Counted from the stretch's first letter, positions 36,301 to 46,051 are shown. The stretch: DNA of 64,000 nt from Njordibacter sp937773555 (GCF_047730085.1 NZ_CP159830.1:2728001-2792000), one strand, 5' to 3'. Numbers and translations: made by a program. Notes: a model not told the origin generated them from the letters alone.

Positions 36301-37293
36301 CTAGTCAACTGATAAGGCTAGGTCAAGCAAGGCTTGTCCATCAGCAACCGAGTTCACAAACTCTTTGTAAGAGGTTTCTACTGCAATATCACGCCATGCA
36401 TCAAAATCGGCCTGGGTCATTTCTGCAATTTCAACACCTGCATTACGGAACGTTTCTACTGATTTAGCATCTTGTGTTTTAGCTTCCTCTAGATAAAAGG
36501 CTTCAGCTTTTTTTGCAGCAGCTAATAGCGCTGTTTGTTGCTGAGCATTTAAACCGTCAAACTTATCCTTACTCATGATCAGTGGCTGATACAAGAACCA
36601 CAAAGCTATATTTTCAGAAGCTGGGGTATAGCACTTAACTTGCTCATAAATACGATAGGATACAAAGGATGATGATGAGGTGTTTGCAGCGTTAAGGACG
36701 CCAGTTTGCATTGCACTATAAATATCGGCTGAACTCATAGAGGTAATTGAAGCACCCGCGCCTATTAACATTTGCTCAAATGATTTGCCCGCAGCACGTA
36801 TTTGTAGCCCCTTGACATCCTCAGGCTTAACGATGCATTTATCTTTACCCACAAAACCGCCAGCAAGATAGCCGTGCACCAACACCATGACGTTATCTTC
36901 AGCCATTTTGTCTTGCAAAGCGGCCATAAATGGCGATTGAGTTAGACGTGCGGCATGATCATGGTTTTTTACTAAACCTGGCATCAAGGTTAAGCTTACG
37001 GCTGGTTGCTGCCCAGCAGCATAGCTTAAAGGAAACACAGACATGTCTAATAAGTTTCGACTGATATAGTTATACTGTTCCTTAGGCTTTACCAAAGACT
37101 TTGAAGGAAATATTTTGATGTTAAGGTCGACACCTGCAGCAGCCACTTCGTCAGCAACAATTTGCGCTACCTTGTGACGCACGTCTTTAGTAGACCACTG
37201 ATGAGAAAGTTTAAGCTCAGTGGCATTAACAGCCCCTGATAGAGTTATTATTGCAGCACATGTCGCTGTTGTTATTGTTTTTAACTGAAACAT
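36301..37293 (-). CDS. dctP: TRAP periplasmic binding protein (DctP)
   Basis: The 330-residue protein has a Sec signal peptide (ending near SGAVNA, residue 24), then DctP features: LKLSHQWSTKDVRHKVAQIV, the ligand-pairing Arg in GLQIRAAGKSFEQML, and SADIYSAMQTGVLNAANTSS. It is the first gene of the diacid cluster, transcribed away from the GntR gene. The organic-acid ligand is inferred from the neighbouring matB and maleate isomerase. Confidence 0.9.
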   Translation of the reverse strand: MFQLKTITTATCAAIITLSGAVNATELKLSHQWSTKDVRHKVAQIVADEVAAAGVDLNIKIFPSKSLVKPKEQYNYISRNLLDMSVFPLSYAAGQQPAVSLTLMPGLVKNHDHAARLTQSPFMAALQDKMAEDNVMVLVHGYLAGGFVGKDKCIVKPEDVKGLQIRAAGKSFEQMLIGAGASITSMSSADIYSAMQTGVLNAANTSSSSFVSYRIYEQVKCYTPASENIALWFLYQPLIMSKDKFDGLNAQQQTALLAAAKKAEAFYLEEAKTQDAKSVETFRNAGVEIAEMTQADFDAWRDIAVETSYKEFVNSVADGQALLDLALSVD

Positions 37294-37472
37294 TTTTGTC
37301 TTACTCCTATGATGTTAAAAATCACTTCTATATGTTTAGGCGGTGAGTAAATTTAGGCCTACCCTCTGAAAAGAAACTTACCAACAGCAGGTTATTACCA
37401 AATAAACTGCGTGTAAGCCACTTCAAATTACACCAACCCTGACATAGGTGATGACTCATATTATTATAATAA

Positions 37473-37484
37473 GTATACGTATAC
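37473..37484. promoter_or_regulatory. Candidate GntR operator (palindrome GTATACGTATAC)
   Basis: A perfect 12-nt palindrome lies in the 293-nt divergent promoter region between dctP and the GntR gene. FCD-type GntR proteins commonly bind GTATAC-containing palindromes, so this is a plausible operator controlling both directions. The assignment rests on position and symmetry. Confidence 0.45.
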
Positions 37485-37586
37485 AACCTATAAAAATACA
37501 TATAGAGGATATATATAGACATTGCATAGCTAAATACGATTAAATAGGGCCGTGAAAAATTGATATATGAATATTTGGAATAATTG

Positions 37587-38240
37587 ATGACCCTTGCGGC
37601 AGACAAACTAATAGCTCAAATCACCAAAGAAATTTCCTCAGGGTTATTGCGACCAGGTGATCAACTAGAAGAAACCGCTTTAGTAGAGCGCTTTAGCGTT
37701 TCGCGAACCCCTATACGTGAAGCTATTAGGGCAATGGTTGGATTTGGCCTACTAGAAACCAGGCCTAGAAAAGGGGCTATTGTTCGAGTTTTAACACCCA
37801 AGGAATTACTTGATCTATTTGAGGTGGGCGCAGGTTTGGAAGGTATGGCATGCAGGTTAGCAGCAGCGTCTCTAACAGAGGACCATGCGAAAGCTATTAA
37901 AAAAGCTCTAGACAATTGTAAAGCTGGGGCTGATACCAGCGATAAAGTTCAATATAGCATCGCAAACCTCGAATTTCACGCTGCTATCCATGCAGCCACA
38001 GATAATCATTGGCTCATTGAGCAGCTTCAAAAAATTGGCATCCACATTAACCCTTACCGCTCTTTGCCCTATGATATTAGAGGCCGTCTAGCAAAATCTA
38101 TTCAAGAGCATACCATTATATGTGAAGCCATCCTTGCGGGTGAAGGCGAGAAAGCCAGCGAGCTAATGCGGGACCATATATTGCTGCAGGGTAAACGCCT
38201 ACCTGCTGTGTTAAAAATGAAGTCCCAGCAGGTGGATTAA
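37587..38240 (+). CDS. GntR-family regulator, FCD (FadR/VanR) type
   Basis: The 217-residue protein has an N-terminal winged helix (RPGDQLEETALVERFSVSRT then PIREAIRAM) and a C-terminal all-helical FCD domain with likely metal-binding residues in NLEFHAAIHAAT and RDHILLQG. It is divergent from the TRAP/maleate/malonate genes and is their likely regulator, comparable to MatR in rhizobial malonate operons. The ATG at 37587 has GGAA 6 nt upstream. A TTG one codon earlier is less likely. Confidence 0.88.
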   Translation: MTLAADKLIAQITKEISSGLLRPGDQLEETALVERFSVSRTPIREAIRAMVGFGLLETRPRKGAIVRVLTPKELLDLFEVGAGLEGMACRLAAASLTEDHAKAIKKALDNCKAGADTSDKVQYSIANLEFHAAIHAATDNHWLIEQLQKIGIHINPYRSLPYDIRGRLAKSIQEHTIICEAILAGEGEKASELMRDHILLQGKRLPAVLKMKSQQVD

Positions 38241-38299
38241 CGTACCCACACCCCCCTTTCTGTTTGGGGCGAAGCACTATTTTACTCAGCTAGTGATCA

Positions 38300-38893
38300 C
38301 TAATCCCAACTATCTACGTCTTTTTGAACCATATGAAACTGTTTGACCCCATCAACCAAGCAATAGTCCATAGCGTCATCCACTGTTGTGCCACTCAACT
38401 TAGCACGATTAACATACGCTCGTAGCTTGCTGTGCTGATCTTTAGTCACAGACTGAGAGTTTCCAACCCAGTAGATGATATGGACTAAAGCATCTTTATG
38501 CTTCTTTTCTTGTCTAAGAAGATTGGCTAAATCTTTACTGACGTGTGAATCAAGCGCTACAAGCGCATCTGCACCTGCGCTCTGGCTAGCCGTATACTTA
38601 CTATAAAACTGCTTTTGGGCTTGAAGTAAGGCCCAAGCCTCGGTGTTGTTTTTTTCACGCATGGCTATCTGCGCTTCATTTCCTTTATCTAGCGCCAACA
38701 ACAAGTAGTCTGCATCCTCAGCCACGCTCGCTGCGGGCTCAGTATCGAAGTCTTCTTCTGTTACCACATTAGAAAGGGCTTCATCCCCTCCATTGTTTTC
38801 ATTATGCTGCTTGGTTGTCATATGTTTTTTAAATTTCTTCCATAACCAAGCCAATACCAGCACAACAATTAATATATATAAATAGTCAACCAT
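38300..38893 (-). CDS. Membrane-anchored protein of unknown function, 197 aa
   Basis: A single N-terminal membrane helix (YLYILIVVLVLAWLW) is followed by a basic stop-transfer KKFKKH, an acidic linker and a helical cytoplasmic domain of about 130 residues. The tail is rich in paired helices (EAQIAMREKNNTEAWALLQ, LLRQEKKHKDALVHIIYWVG), resembling TPR-like packing. The ATG at 38893 is chosen because GGAA lies 9 nt upstream and the membrane anchor then begins at once; a longer frame reaches 38956. No family recognised. Confidence 0.7.
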   Translation of the reverse strand: MVDYLYILIVVLVLAWLWKKFKKHMTTKQHNENNGGDEALSNVVTEEDFDTEPAASVAEDADYLLLALDKGNEAQIAMREKNNTEAWALLQAQKQFYSKYTASQSAGADALVALDSHVSKDLANLLRQEKKHKDALVHIIYWVGNSQSVTKDQHSKLRAYVNRAKLSGTTVDDAMDYCLVDGVKQFHMVQKDVDSWD

Positions 38894-39634
38894 AATAATT
38901 ACATTCCATAGCAAATTAACCAGAGCACTTGCCTCCAGTTTAAAGGGGTAGGCCACTCCATACGATCATAACCACTTCAATGCTGAAGTTCTAGTTCAGC
39001 ACTATTAGAGATAAGGTGGAGATGGCCTAAAACCAAACATATGAGCGTTTTTCTATGTGAATTGATTGCAGAACCAAATTCACAATGCGGCTATAAAGCC
39101 TGCAATAATTATCTTTACTCTCCTTAAAAGTGCGTTAGCGAGATTATGGGGATGCCGTTTCAGGGCCTAGCCACCTGGATTCTAGAGATATAATCCATGC
39201 TCTATAAAAACTCAGTTTAGAGTTACGCCTTGCAGCTTAGGCTTTTTTAAAGCGCACCTTAACGTCAGGTTACTATCCTTAATAAGGCTTTTAAAACAAA
39301 CTAAAATGACTTCTTTAGTGTCAGCGGTCTCCAGAGTAAAGGTGGAGGGCCGCTAGGAATGCCTCCCATAAAAGTTTGAGCTGAGTAGTTATCGATAGTT
39401 TACTATTGTGAATTGACTCTAGTACTGGGCACTCAATTATAAACACACTGGTGGAAGCGCCAATTAAGAACTTTTCTTATAAAAAATAGTATAAACTAAA
39501 TGAAGTTGGCAGTGTTAGAGCACATAAGCATTAGCGCACAAAGTTCATTGACGTAATTTTTATGGTCACCGTTAATCGGGCGTTTGCATGTAACCACCAC
39601 TTGATGGTCGTATAAATAGATAGGATGTATAAAT
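38894..39634. other. Gene-poor gap of 741 nt
   Basis: No supported gene. A 28-codon frame at 39041-39127 with three cysteines has no ribosome-binding site and is not called. The region is AT-rich with many short stops in all frames. The last ~60 nt should hold the promoter of the exported gene pair. Confidence 0.5.
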
Positions 39635-40207
39635 ATGTTAACAACAAATATTAGAATGAAAATATTTGGGTCAGTGCTGGCCCTGACAATAGCTGGGCCT
39701 GCCCAGGCAGGTGAAAATGGCTGGCAAGACATCGATCTACCTTTAACTCAGAAACAATTTTGTCGCGTATATGAAAGTAATGTCGAAGCGTTAAATATTG
39801 CTATTAATTCACGCAATGACATAAAAATGAATGTGGCTTTAGATAACATAGAGCAAGATTTGATTTCTTTACTACCGGGTTATCAGTATGAAAATTGGGT
39901 TGGAAAAATGCGAACTGTTTCCCAGGGCCCAGACGGGAATGTAGGTGTTGAAGTGAGCATTCAGTGCAACCTAAGCCTAGCATCTGGCAACGGTAGCAAA
40001 GAGGCCAACAACGCAATACGTTCAATGGACATCACACCTGAAAGTCGTTTATATAGAGAGCTGTCTAAGCTGGATTATGACGACTATGTATTAATGTCAG
40101 GCCATCTAATAGATTTTGAAAATGGTCCAACTGCAGCGGGTGATGATGACAAATTCAGGAACAGTGGATCTTTTATTGTTAATATGACCAAGTTAAGTAA
40201 ATACTAA
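39635..40207 (+). CDS. Exported protein with a domain shared with the next gene
   Basis: A 190-residue protein with a signal peptide ending near residue 25 (GPAQA). The mature part, from Trp30, aligns by eye over its whole length with the last ~180 residues of the protein encoded at 40224-43358: W...(I/V)D(L/M)PLT...FC..Y, then DL.SLLP, W(V/I).K, VSQ, a Cys, SRLY.EL.K and D(Y/F)V..SG. Two cysteines (in QFCRVY and IQCNLS) are conserved in both. The late part (alternating strands then SRLYRELSKLDYDDYVLMSG) looks like an OB-fold. AGGA precedes the ATG; an internal ATG at 39656 is possible. Function unknown. Confidence 0.75.
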   Translation: MLTTNIRMKIFGSVLALTIAGPAQAGENGWQDIDLPLTQKQFCRVYESNVEALNIAINSRNDIKMNVALDNIEQDLISLLPGYQYENWVGKMRTVSQGPDGNVGVEVSIQCNLSLASGNGSKEANNAIRSMDITPESRLYRELSKLDYDDYVLMSGHLIDFENGPTAAGDDDKFRNSGSFIVNMTKLSKY

Positions 40208-40223
40208 AAATAAGGAATTGGTT

Positions 40224-43200
40224 ATGCCGTGGCGCCTGGCAGTATTGACATTTTTGTTCAGCATTTCATTACTCAGCCATGGCGCAGGGGCGATAGTGCT
40301 CCCTGAGCATGATTCAGTCACTTATAACCGCATAGTTATATCTACAAACGAAGCCCGCAAGGCAAGCGATGTTTGGATAGTGGTGAATGTAAAGCTTTAT
40401 GGTACCAAAGTACTTGGTAAAAAGTTTCTTAACAACTCTGTCGAGTTCTCTTACGACTCCCACTTCATGGGCAACCGTGCTGATTTGGGGTTAAAAATAG
40501 CCAACTCCTCTTCTCGTGTGGCGGCAAGCATATCCAAGGCAGTTTCACGTGGCAAATATAAGCAACACAAGAGAGATTGGGGGGTAAGCATGTATGTTGG
40601 TGCCGCAAAGTATGGCCGCCAACAGGATATGACGCAATTTTTATATGGTGCCAAGGCCAACAGTGAGCAAGATTATATAATGCTAGCGTGGATGTTGGCC
40701 AATTCGAATGACATCATAAAATATGCAGTCGAGAATGACTCAAGGATGTCTTCGAGGGCAAAAATTGGTTGGAGAAAAGTGGGTGATTTCACTCGTGCTG
40801 CTTATGGTGGCAGTGTTAGCAATCTTAATAAAATTTTGGCCGCTGCCGACGATAAGACGCCATCAGCAAGCACAGCCAAAATAGTCGCAAAAAAACTCAC
40901 CCCCCAACTCTCCTTTAAAACACGTGATTTAATAAATGGATTGGAAAGCAAAAATAAGCAATTAACATTTCAGGTTAAGTCATTGAATGAACGCTCTACA
41001 TACCTGAAAAAGCAAAGTGAAAAATTCATTGCAGACACAGCTTCATCAACGAAAAAGCTTACATACGCAAATAAATCACTGACCTTTCGAATTGAAAAAC
41101 TAAATGAGTGGATCGTCTCTCTTAAAGAGGAAAATGAAAAACTGTCAGCCAAGGCACAGCTAGTCAGCCAAGGACCCTCTTCGGCATTTTCTACTAAATA
41201 TCGCCTTTTCATACAACGGGTAAAAGGCCAACAACAAACACCTTTAGGGTACATTACACTCGCATTAGAAAATGGAAAGTTAGTAACCGCTAGTCGTGGA
41301 AAATCTTTTATGAAGAATTATCTGCCAACGCAAGTGGTTGGAACCTATGCAGATGATGGTGATTTTAAGCTTTTGATTACTGCTGATTTTATGAGAGAGG
41401 GGGCTTCCTTTCAACGAACTGATATGACCATTAAAGGGAATTTATTTACACCAAAGAGTATAACAATAAAAGACCAATACAGTGTTTTTAACTTCAGTGC
41501 ACAAACTCTTATAGAAAAAGAGGCCCTCGGCTGTTATCGATACAGAGCAAAGGCATTTATTAAGCCATCGAAAACAAATCAACGTTGTGATGCTGGCACT
41601 ATTTATATTTCCAGTGCTGAGATGGCTGCAAAAAAACTATCTTTGGCTAGTAGCCAAATGGTCATTAAAATTATCGATAACGCAAAAAAAATCAGTAGCC
41701 AACAACAGCAACTTATTATGCTGAATACAAAATTAGGCAAAGCAATAAACAACCCACCTCAAAGTAAAATGGTTAGCCAAACTCAAGAGCGTAACAAGGA
41801 GCTTGTACTTGAGGTTGGGGTATTAAAGCAGCAAATGGCTATGAATGCTAAAACAGCAGAAGCCACATTAAACCAGCCCCAAAGTAAAACTGTTAAGAAA
41901 ACTAAGCAACGTAATAACCAGCTTACCCTTGAGGTTGTCTCGTTGAAGGAGCGTATAGCTGACCTTAATAGTAAACTGCTAACTAGCGAATTGGCTGCGT
42001 TTGAGGACGCTGATAAGATTGCCCTGGGTTTTTGTGTAAGTACAAAGCTCAAACACATATATGCCATTGCCTCTAATAATTCTTGCGTAACACCTTACGT
42101 TGAAATGGACCAAGCAAGCGTGATTGGTTTTTCACAAGCATCAGGTATTGAGGATGTGACAACATGGCCATGGGTCTCCGTAAAATCATTAACAAATGCC
42201 CAAATTAAAACAATTCAGTACCTTTTGGTGCGTGAGGGATTTTCAACTTCACAACCAGATGGTTTACTTGGGCCCAAAACCATCAAGGCGATACAGTCAC
42301 TGCTAAGTAAAATAGGTAGCGAGCAAAGTAATAAGGTTGTCAGTAGCCAGCTTTATTTACAAAAAGACTTGCTTGACCTTTTGCTAACCAATGCTCAGCT
42401 GGCTGAAATAAAAGACCTGCAAAGGCAAACGGCTGAATCCAACAATGTAATAAACATAAAAGATGATCAGATCAATCAACTATCCATTAAAATTAATGGC
42501 CTAGTTAAAACGGCTTCCACTAGGCGACAAGTCGATGAGGCCGCCTATAAACTAAAAGTATCTAAACTGAATGACCAAGTTAACAGCCTTAACCAACAAA
42601 TAGCTGAAAAAAATACAACACAAAGGCAGAGTTTGTTGTCTAAAAATGCTGTGGCAAGCCAACTCACCTCAGACTTGGTGACTGCCGAAACAACCATTAC
42701 AGCAAAAGATGCTGAAATTAAACGTCTAACTAATGAATTAGCTGTTGTAAAAGTAAAGTCTAAGAATAATCAAATAAATGACTCTTCATTTATGGAAACC
42801 TTAAGTGACGAGTGGCGCCCATTGATTGTGGACATGCCACTTACAGAGCGTTTATTTTGCGATCTGTACCACGACTTTAGACTCAAGAAAGATAAGGCTG
42901 AAAAGTCAAATAATCAAATTCGGGTCAACATGGTGCATCGATCCTTCCAAGAAGACTTAGATAGCCTGCTCCCTCGAGGCTCACTCGATCAATGGATTGT
43001 GAAAGTGTTACAGGTATCTCAGGTGGCCGGTGGAGATGCCGCAATAATTGCTGAGCTGCCATGTGATGTTCTTGTCGGTTCTGGCACAATGAATACAGAG
43101 GAAGGCTCTGATGATCAATTGAGCTGGGTGGCTACAATTCCCTATAGCTCGAGGCTCTACAACGAATTAGCAAAGGTAAGTATAGGAGACTTTGTTAACG

Positions 43201-43358
43201 TTTCTGGAACATTTGTGCAAATTGAAGCATTTAAATCTGGCAGAAACGAGACCTTTTATGCATCTAACAGCATTGGCAAAAACCCTTTAGTGGCAGAGTT
43301 GGGGTTAGATAAAGATCTATATCTACTGGACTTAGCCTATTTCATGATGTTGCGTTAA
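40224..43358 (+). CDS. Large exported coiled-coil protein with peptidoglycan-binding-like module
   Basis: The 1044-residue protein has a signal peptide (MPWRLAVLTFLFSISLLSHG, cleaved near AGA). An N-terminal domain of ~200 residues comes first, then coiled coil at about 240-315 (KNKQLTFQVKSLNERSTYLK) and a beta-rich domain around 320-470. A second coil lies near 500-600, a peptidoglycan-binding-like module at about 656-698 (AQIKTIQYLLVREGFSTSQP, DGLLGPKTIKAIQSLL) and a third coil at about 720-850. The C-terminal domain from Trp864 is shared with the preceding gene's product. AAGGAA lies 6 nt before the ATG; a TTG two codons earlier is rejected. The gap to the previous gene is 16 nt, so they form an operon. 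Probably a periplasmic or cell-wall protein; function unknown. Confidence 0.78.
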   Translation: MPWRLAVLTFLFSISLLSHGAGAIVLPEHDSVTYNRIVISTNEARKASDVWIVVNVKLYGTKVLGKKFLNNSVEFSYDSHFMGNRADLGLKIANSSSRVAASISKAVSRGKYKQHKRDWGVSMYVGAAKYGRQQDMTQFLYGAKANSEQDYIMLAWMLANSNDIIKYAVENDSRMSSRAKIGWRKVGDFTRAAYGGSVSNLNKILAAADDKTPSASTAKIVAKKLTPQLSFKTRDLINGLESKNKQLTFQVKSLNERSTYLKKQSEKFIADTASSTKKLTYANKSLTFRIEKLNEWIVSLKEENEKLSAKAQLVSQGPSSAFSTKYRLFIQRVKGQQQTPLGYITLALENGKLVTASRGKSFMKNYLPTQVVGTYADDGDFKLLITADFMREGASFQRTDMTIKGNLFTPKSITIKDQYSVFNFSAQTLIEKEALGCYRYRAKAFIKPSKTNQRCDAGTIYISSAEMAAKKLSLASSQMVIKIIDNAKKISSQQQQLIMLNTKLGKAINNPPQSKMVSQTQERNKELVLEVGVLKQQMAMNAKTAEATLNQPQSKTVKKTKQRNNQLTLEVVSLKERIADLNSKLLTSELAAFEDADKIALGFCVSTKLKHIYAIASNNSCVTPYVEMDQASVIGFSQASGIEDVTTWPWVSVKSLTNAQIKTIQYLLVREGFSTSQPDGLLGPKTIKAIQSLLSKIGSEQSNKVVSSQLYLQKDLLDLLLTNAQLAEIKDLQRQTAESNNVINIKDDQINQLSIKINGLVKTASTRRQVDEAAYKLKVSKLNDQVNSLNQQIAEKNTTQRQSLLSKNAVASQLTSDLVTAETTITAKDAEIKRLTNELAVVKVKSKNNQINDSSFMETLSDEWRPLIVDMPLTERLFCDLYHDFRLKKDKAEKSNNQIRVNMVHRSFQEDLDSLLPRGSLDQWIVKVLQVSQVAGGDAAIIAELPCDVLVGSGTMNTEEGSDDQLSWVATIPYSSRLYNELAKVSIGDFVNVSGTFVQIEAFKSGRNETFYASNSIGKNPLVAELGLDKDLYLLDLAYFMMLR

Positions 43359-43527
43359 TCGATAAGCTAAGACCATTTATAGCGGTCGTAACCAATACGT
43401 TGCTGCGGCCGCTACCTTCGCCTAACAGATCGTGAGTGACCTATCAGATTAAAACCAAAAATTTTCTCGTAATTAACGTGTTACGGGTTAGGTGTGTCTG
43501 TCATAAAGCACATACTGAAGTGGGTCA

Positions 43528-43543
43528 TTAAGTATTTACTTAA
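43528..43543. repeat. Perfect inverted repeat TTAAGTA-TT-TACTTAA
   Basis: Two 7-nt arms with a 2-nt centre lie in the 354-nt gap between the coiled-coil gene and the photolyase gene. It may be an operator or a weak 3' hairpin; no T-run follows. Apart from this and the short frame at 43620, nothing else is seen in 43359-43712. Confidence 0.35.
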
Positions 43544-43619
43544 GCACCGTTAACAAAACACAAAGCCTCTTTTCCCACTTTATTTTTGTTAAAATAGATA
43601 GCTACAAGGATTGTTACGT

Positions 43620-43697
43620 ATGACCTGCTCATTGTGTGACCATTCACATTCATTTTTAAATTCAAGGGCAGCTTTTAGCGTTGCCGCCGCTTTTTAA
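43620..43697 (+). CDS. Possible 25-aa CxxC peptide upstream of the photolyase gene
   Basis: A short frame MTCSLCDHSHSFLNSRAAFS plus VAAAF has AAGGAT about 10 nt upstream of its ATG and ends 15 nt before the photolyase start. The opening MTCSLCDHS looks like the zinc-ribbon N-terminus of larger proteins, so this could be a truncated relic. It could also be an upstream open frame affecting photolyase translation. Weak evidence. Confidence 0.3.
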   Translation: MTCSLCDHSHSFLNSRAAFSVAAAF

Positions 43698-43712
43698 AAA
43701 GTGACAAATATT

Positions 43713-45242
43713 ATGAAAGAAACAGTTATTATTGTATGGTTTAAACGTGACCTGCGTATCAATGACCACAGCCCGTTGCTAGCAGCCTCTAATTTAGGCC
43801 TGCCCGTAATACCACTGTATGTGGTGGAGCCTGATTATTGGCAGCAAAGCTTTAGCTCTAGTCGTCATTGGCATTTCATTTATGACTGTCTGTCAGACCT
43901 CAATATTGCTTTAACACAATTGGGACAACCTCTTATCGTTCAAGTAGGAGAAACCTGTGATGTCATCACTCGCTTGCATTCAGAATATAATGTTCAAGCG
44001 ATATACGCACACGAAGAAACGGGAAACCTCTGGACCTACCAGAGGGATATCAGGGTTAATAAGTTATGCACTACCTTGGATATTCCACTGCATGAATACC
44101 CACTCAATGGCGTCGTTAGAAGGCTTAGCTCTCGTGATGATTGGTCGGCTCTTCGAAATAAACGCATGGCTGAAAGAATTGCACCAAGGCCCTGCAGCGT
44201 AAAGCCCTTGTTAAAATACTCATCAGAACCTTTGCCAGATAAATACCATCCTATGTTCGGTAAAACTTTTGTCGGTACAGTGCAGCAAGGTGGCCGCGTT
44301 AAAGCAGTTGACGATTTGAGAGGGTTTCTAAAACATCGGTCCAGCCAATATCTCCACCATATATCTGCGCCAGGTTTATCGTCTACTTATTGTTCGAGAT
44401 TGTCAGCGCACCTTGCGTGGGGAAGTCTCTCTGTGAGGGAGGTTGTTCAATCAATCAAAAAAAGAAAACAGCAACTTAATGCGGAAGAAAAAAAGCGCTT
44501 TGGTCGCAATTTAACCGCATTTAACTCAAGGCTGGCATGGCGCTGTCACTTTATACAAAAAATTGAAGACCAACCCTCCATTGAAACCCACTGTATGCAC
44601 CCTGCCTTTGAAGGCCTGCGTGAGAGTGAACACGATGAACTAAAATATAAAGCATGGGCTTCAGGGCATACTGGATACCCATTTATTGACGCTTGCATGC
44701 GCAATTTGATTGCTGAAGGGTGGATCACTTTTCGAATGCGCGCCATGCTTGTGAGCTTTGCTAGCTATCAGCTTTGGTTGGATTGGCGCGTTGTGGGCCA
44801 TCATCTAGCCGGTCTATTTACCGATTACGACCCCGGCATTCACTATAGTCAGCTGCAGATGCAATCAGGTGTTACCGGCATAAATTCAATGCGTGTCTAC
44901 AATCCAGTTAAACAATCAATTGAACATGATCCAACTGGTGATTATATAAGGCACTGGGTTCCCGAATTAAAAGACCTTCCGAACGCCTTTATTCACGAGC
45001 CCTGGAAGTGGGGTAAAAACTTAGTGGATGATGATTCACTTTTATTAGGCACTATTTACTCGCACCCTATTGTCGACCATGAGTCAACAGCAAAAGAAGC
45101 AAAAGACAAGCTAACGAACGTGCGCAAAAGCGACTATTTTAGGGCCATCTCAAATTCGGTTTATATTAAACTGGGCAGTAGAAAAAAAAGGGCCAATAAA
45201 TCGAAAATAGTAATTGATGAAGACCAATTAACACTGTTTTAA
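43713..45242 (+). CDS. Cryptochrome/photolyase family protein
   Basis: The 509-residue flavoprotein has the N-terminal antenna-domain motif VWFKRDLRINDHSPL and the FAD-binding core: LSAHLAWGSLSVREVV, FNSRLAWRCHFIQK, GHTGYPFIDACMRNLIAEGW, TFRMRAMLVSFASYQLWLDW and NSMRVYNPVKQSIEHDPTGD. The usual Asn of the FAD pocket region and the C-terminal HEPWKWG are present. It may repair pyrimidine dimers with light or act as a photoreceptor; sequence alone does not decide. ATG at 43713 is used; a GTG at 43701 is possible. Confidence 0.88.
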   Translation: MKETVIIVWFKRDLRINDHSPLLAASNLGLPVIPLYVVEPDYWQQSFSSSRHWHFIYDCLSDLNIALTQLGQPLIVQVGETCDVITRLHSEYNVQAIYAHEETGNLWTYQRDIRVNKLCTTLDIPLHEYPLNGVVRRLSSRDDWSALRNKRMAERIAPRPCSVKPLLKYSSEPLPDKYHPMFGKTFVGTVQQGGRVKAVDDLRGFLKHRSSQYLHHISAPGLSSTYCSRLSAHLAWGSLSVREVVQSIKKRKQQLNAEEKKRFGRNLTAFNSRLAWRCHFIQKIEDQPSIETHCMHPAFEGLRESEHDELKYKAWASGHTGYPFIDACMRNLIAEGWITFRMRAMLVSFASYQLWLDWRVVGHHLAGLFTDYDPGIHYSQLQMQSGVTGINSMRVYNPVKQSIEHDPTGDYIRHWVPELKDLPNAFIHEPWKWGKNLVDDDSLLLGTIYSHPIVDHESTAKEAKDKLTNVRKSDYFRAISNSVYIKLGSRKKRANKSKIVIDEDQLTLF

Positions 45243-46051
45243 ACTATGTATTTTTTAATCGTATTTAATTTCCATGCCTAAATGACTATGGTGGGGAAGT
45301 ATTCCTGTGGCTACTAACAAACCTCAGATAAGCATAGGGGCGAAAGGGGTAACTTGTTGTTGGGTTAACTGTGGCGGCTGCTTAGGCTTACTCAAGGTTA
45401 ATTAGGGTCTGTGGCAATACTAAACTAGAGGTTAGCATTAGGTCTTAAGTGCGGTAGGGACGTGAGTCTAAATGTGCCTATACGCCTAGATAGGATGACA
45501 ATAACGACCCTACAATGTTTACTTAAAACTATAATAACCACACCCCTGAAAGCACCCTAAAAACCACCTCCTTAAGCTCCATAGAAGCACCCTAAGCAAC
45601 GCAAGAATATCAACCCAAACATGTAGATTAGGGTTTTAGATGAGGCTAAAAATGGCCCTACAGACGCTTTTTTTAATGGCGGGAATAGTAACAGTGTGGA
45701 GCTGTTTGGGAGCCTGTAGACGCAGGTCTTCTTTAGGTCGGGCTAATGCCCCTTTAGCAAACCTCTGGTGTCCCAAAAGCCCTATGTATACTGGCCTAAG
45801 CCACAAGTACCACTACCTTTTATTTTGCCCTTTAACCTCGTCATTCCCAAGTTTAATACAACCCAATCAACTGTTAAGTACATGAACACTAAAATACGGG
45901 TCATAAGTTTTTTTTGGCCTATGCCTTAAGTTTGGCCTAAACCTGTCGATAACAAGTGCAGATAGCGACAGAGCCGGGTTTCAATAAAATGCCCTTTAAC
46001 CTGAATGCTTTATAGACAAAGGGTCAGTTTATCTTTTTAAGTTTAATTAGT
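45243..46051. other. Gene-poor gap of 809 nt before the autotransporter
   Basis: No supported gene. An 81-codon frame at 45640-45885 has no ribosome-binding site, and its sequence does not look like a protein. Short direct repeats AGCACCCTAA occur near 45550 and 45588. The 3' end must carry the autotransporter promoter, but I see no clear element. Confidence 0.5.

Noticed and set aside
39041..39127. 28-codon cysteine-containing frame in the gap before the exported pair
   Set aside because: No ribosome-binding site and no supporting context.
45640..45885. 81-codon frame in the gap before the autotransporter
   Set aside because: No ribosome-binding site, irregular composition and no recognisable domain.
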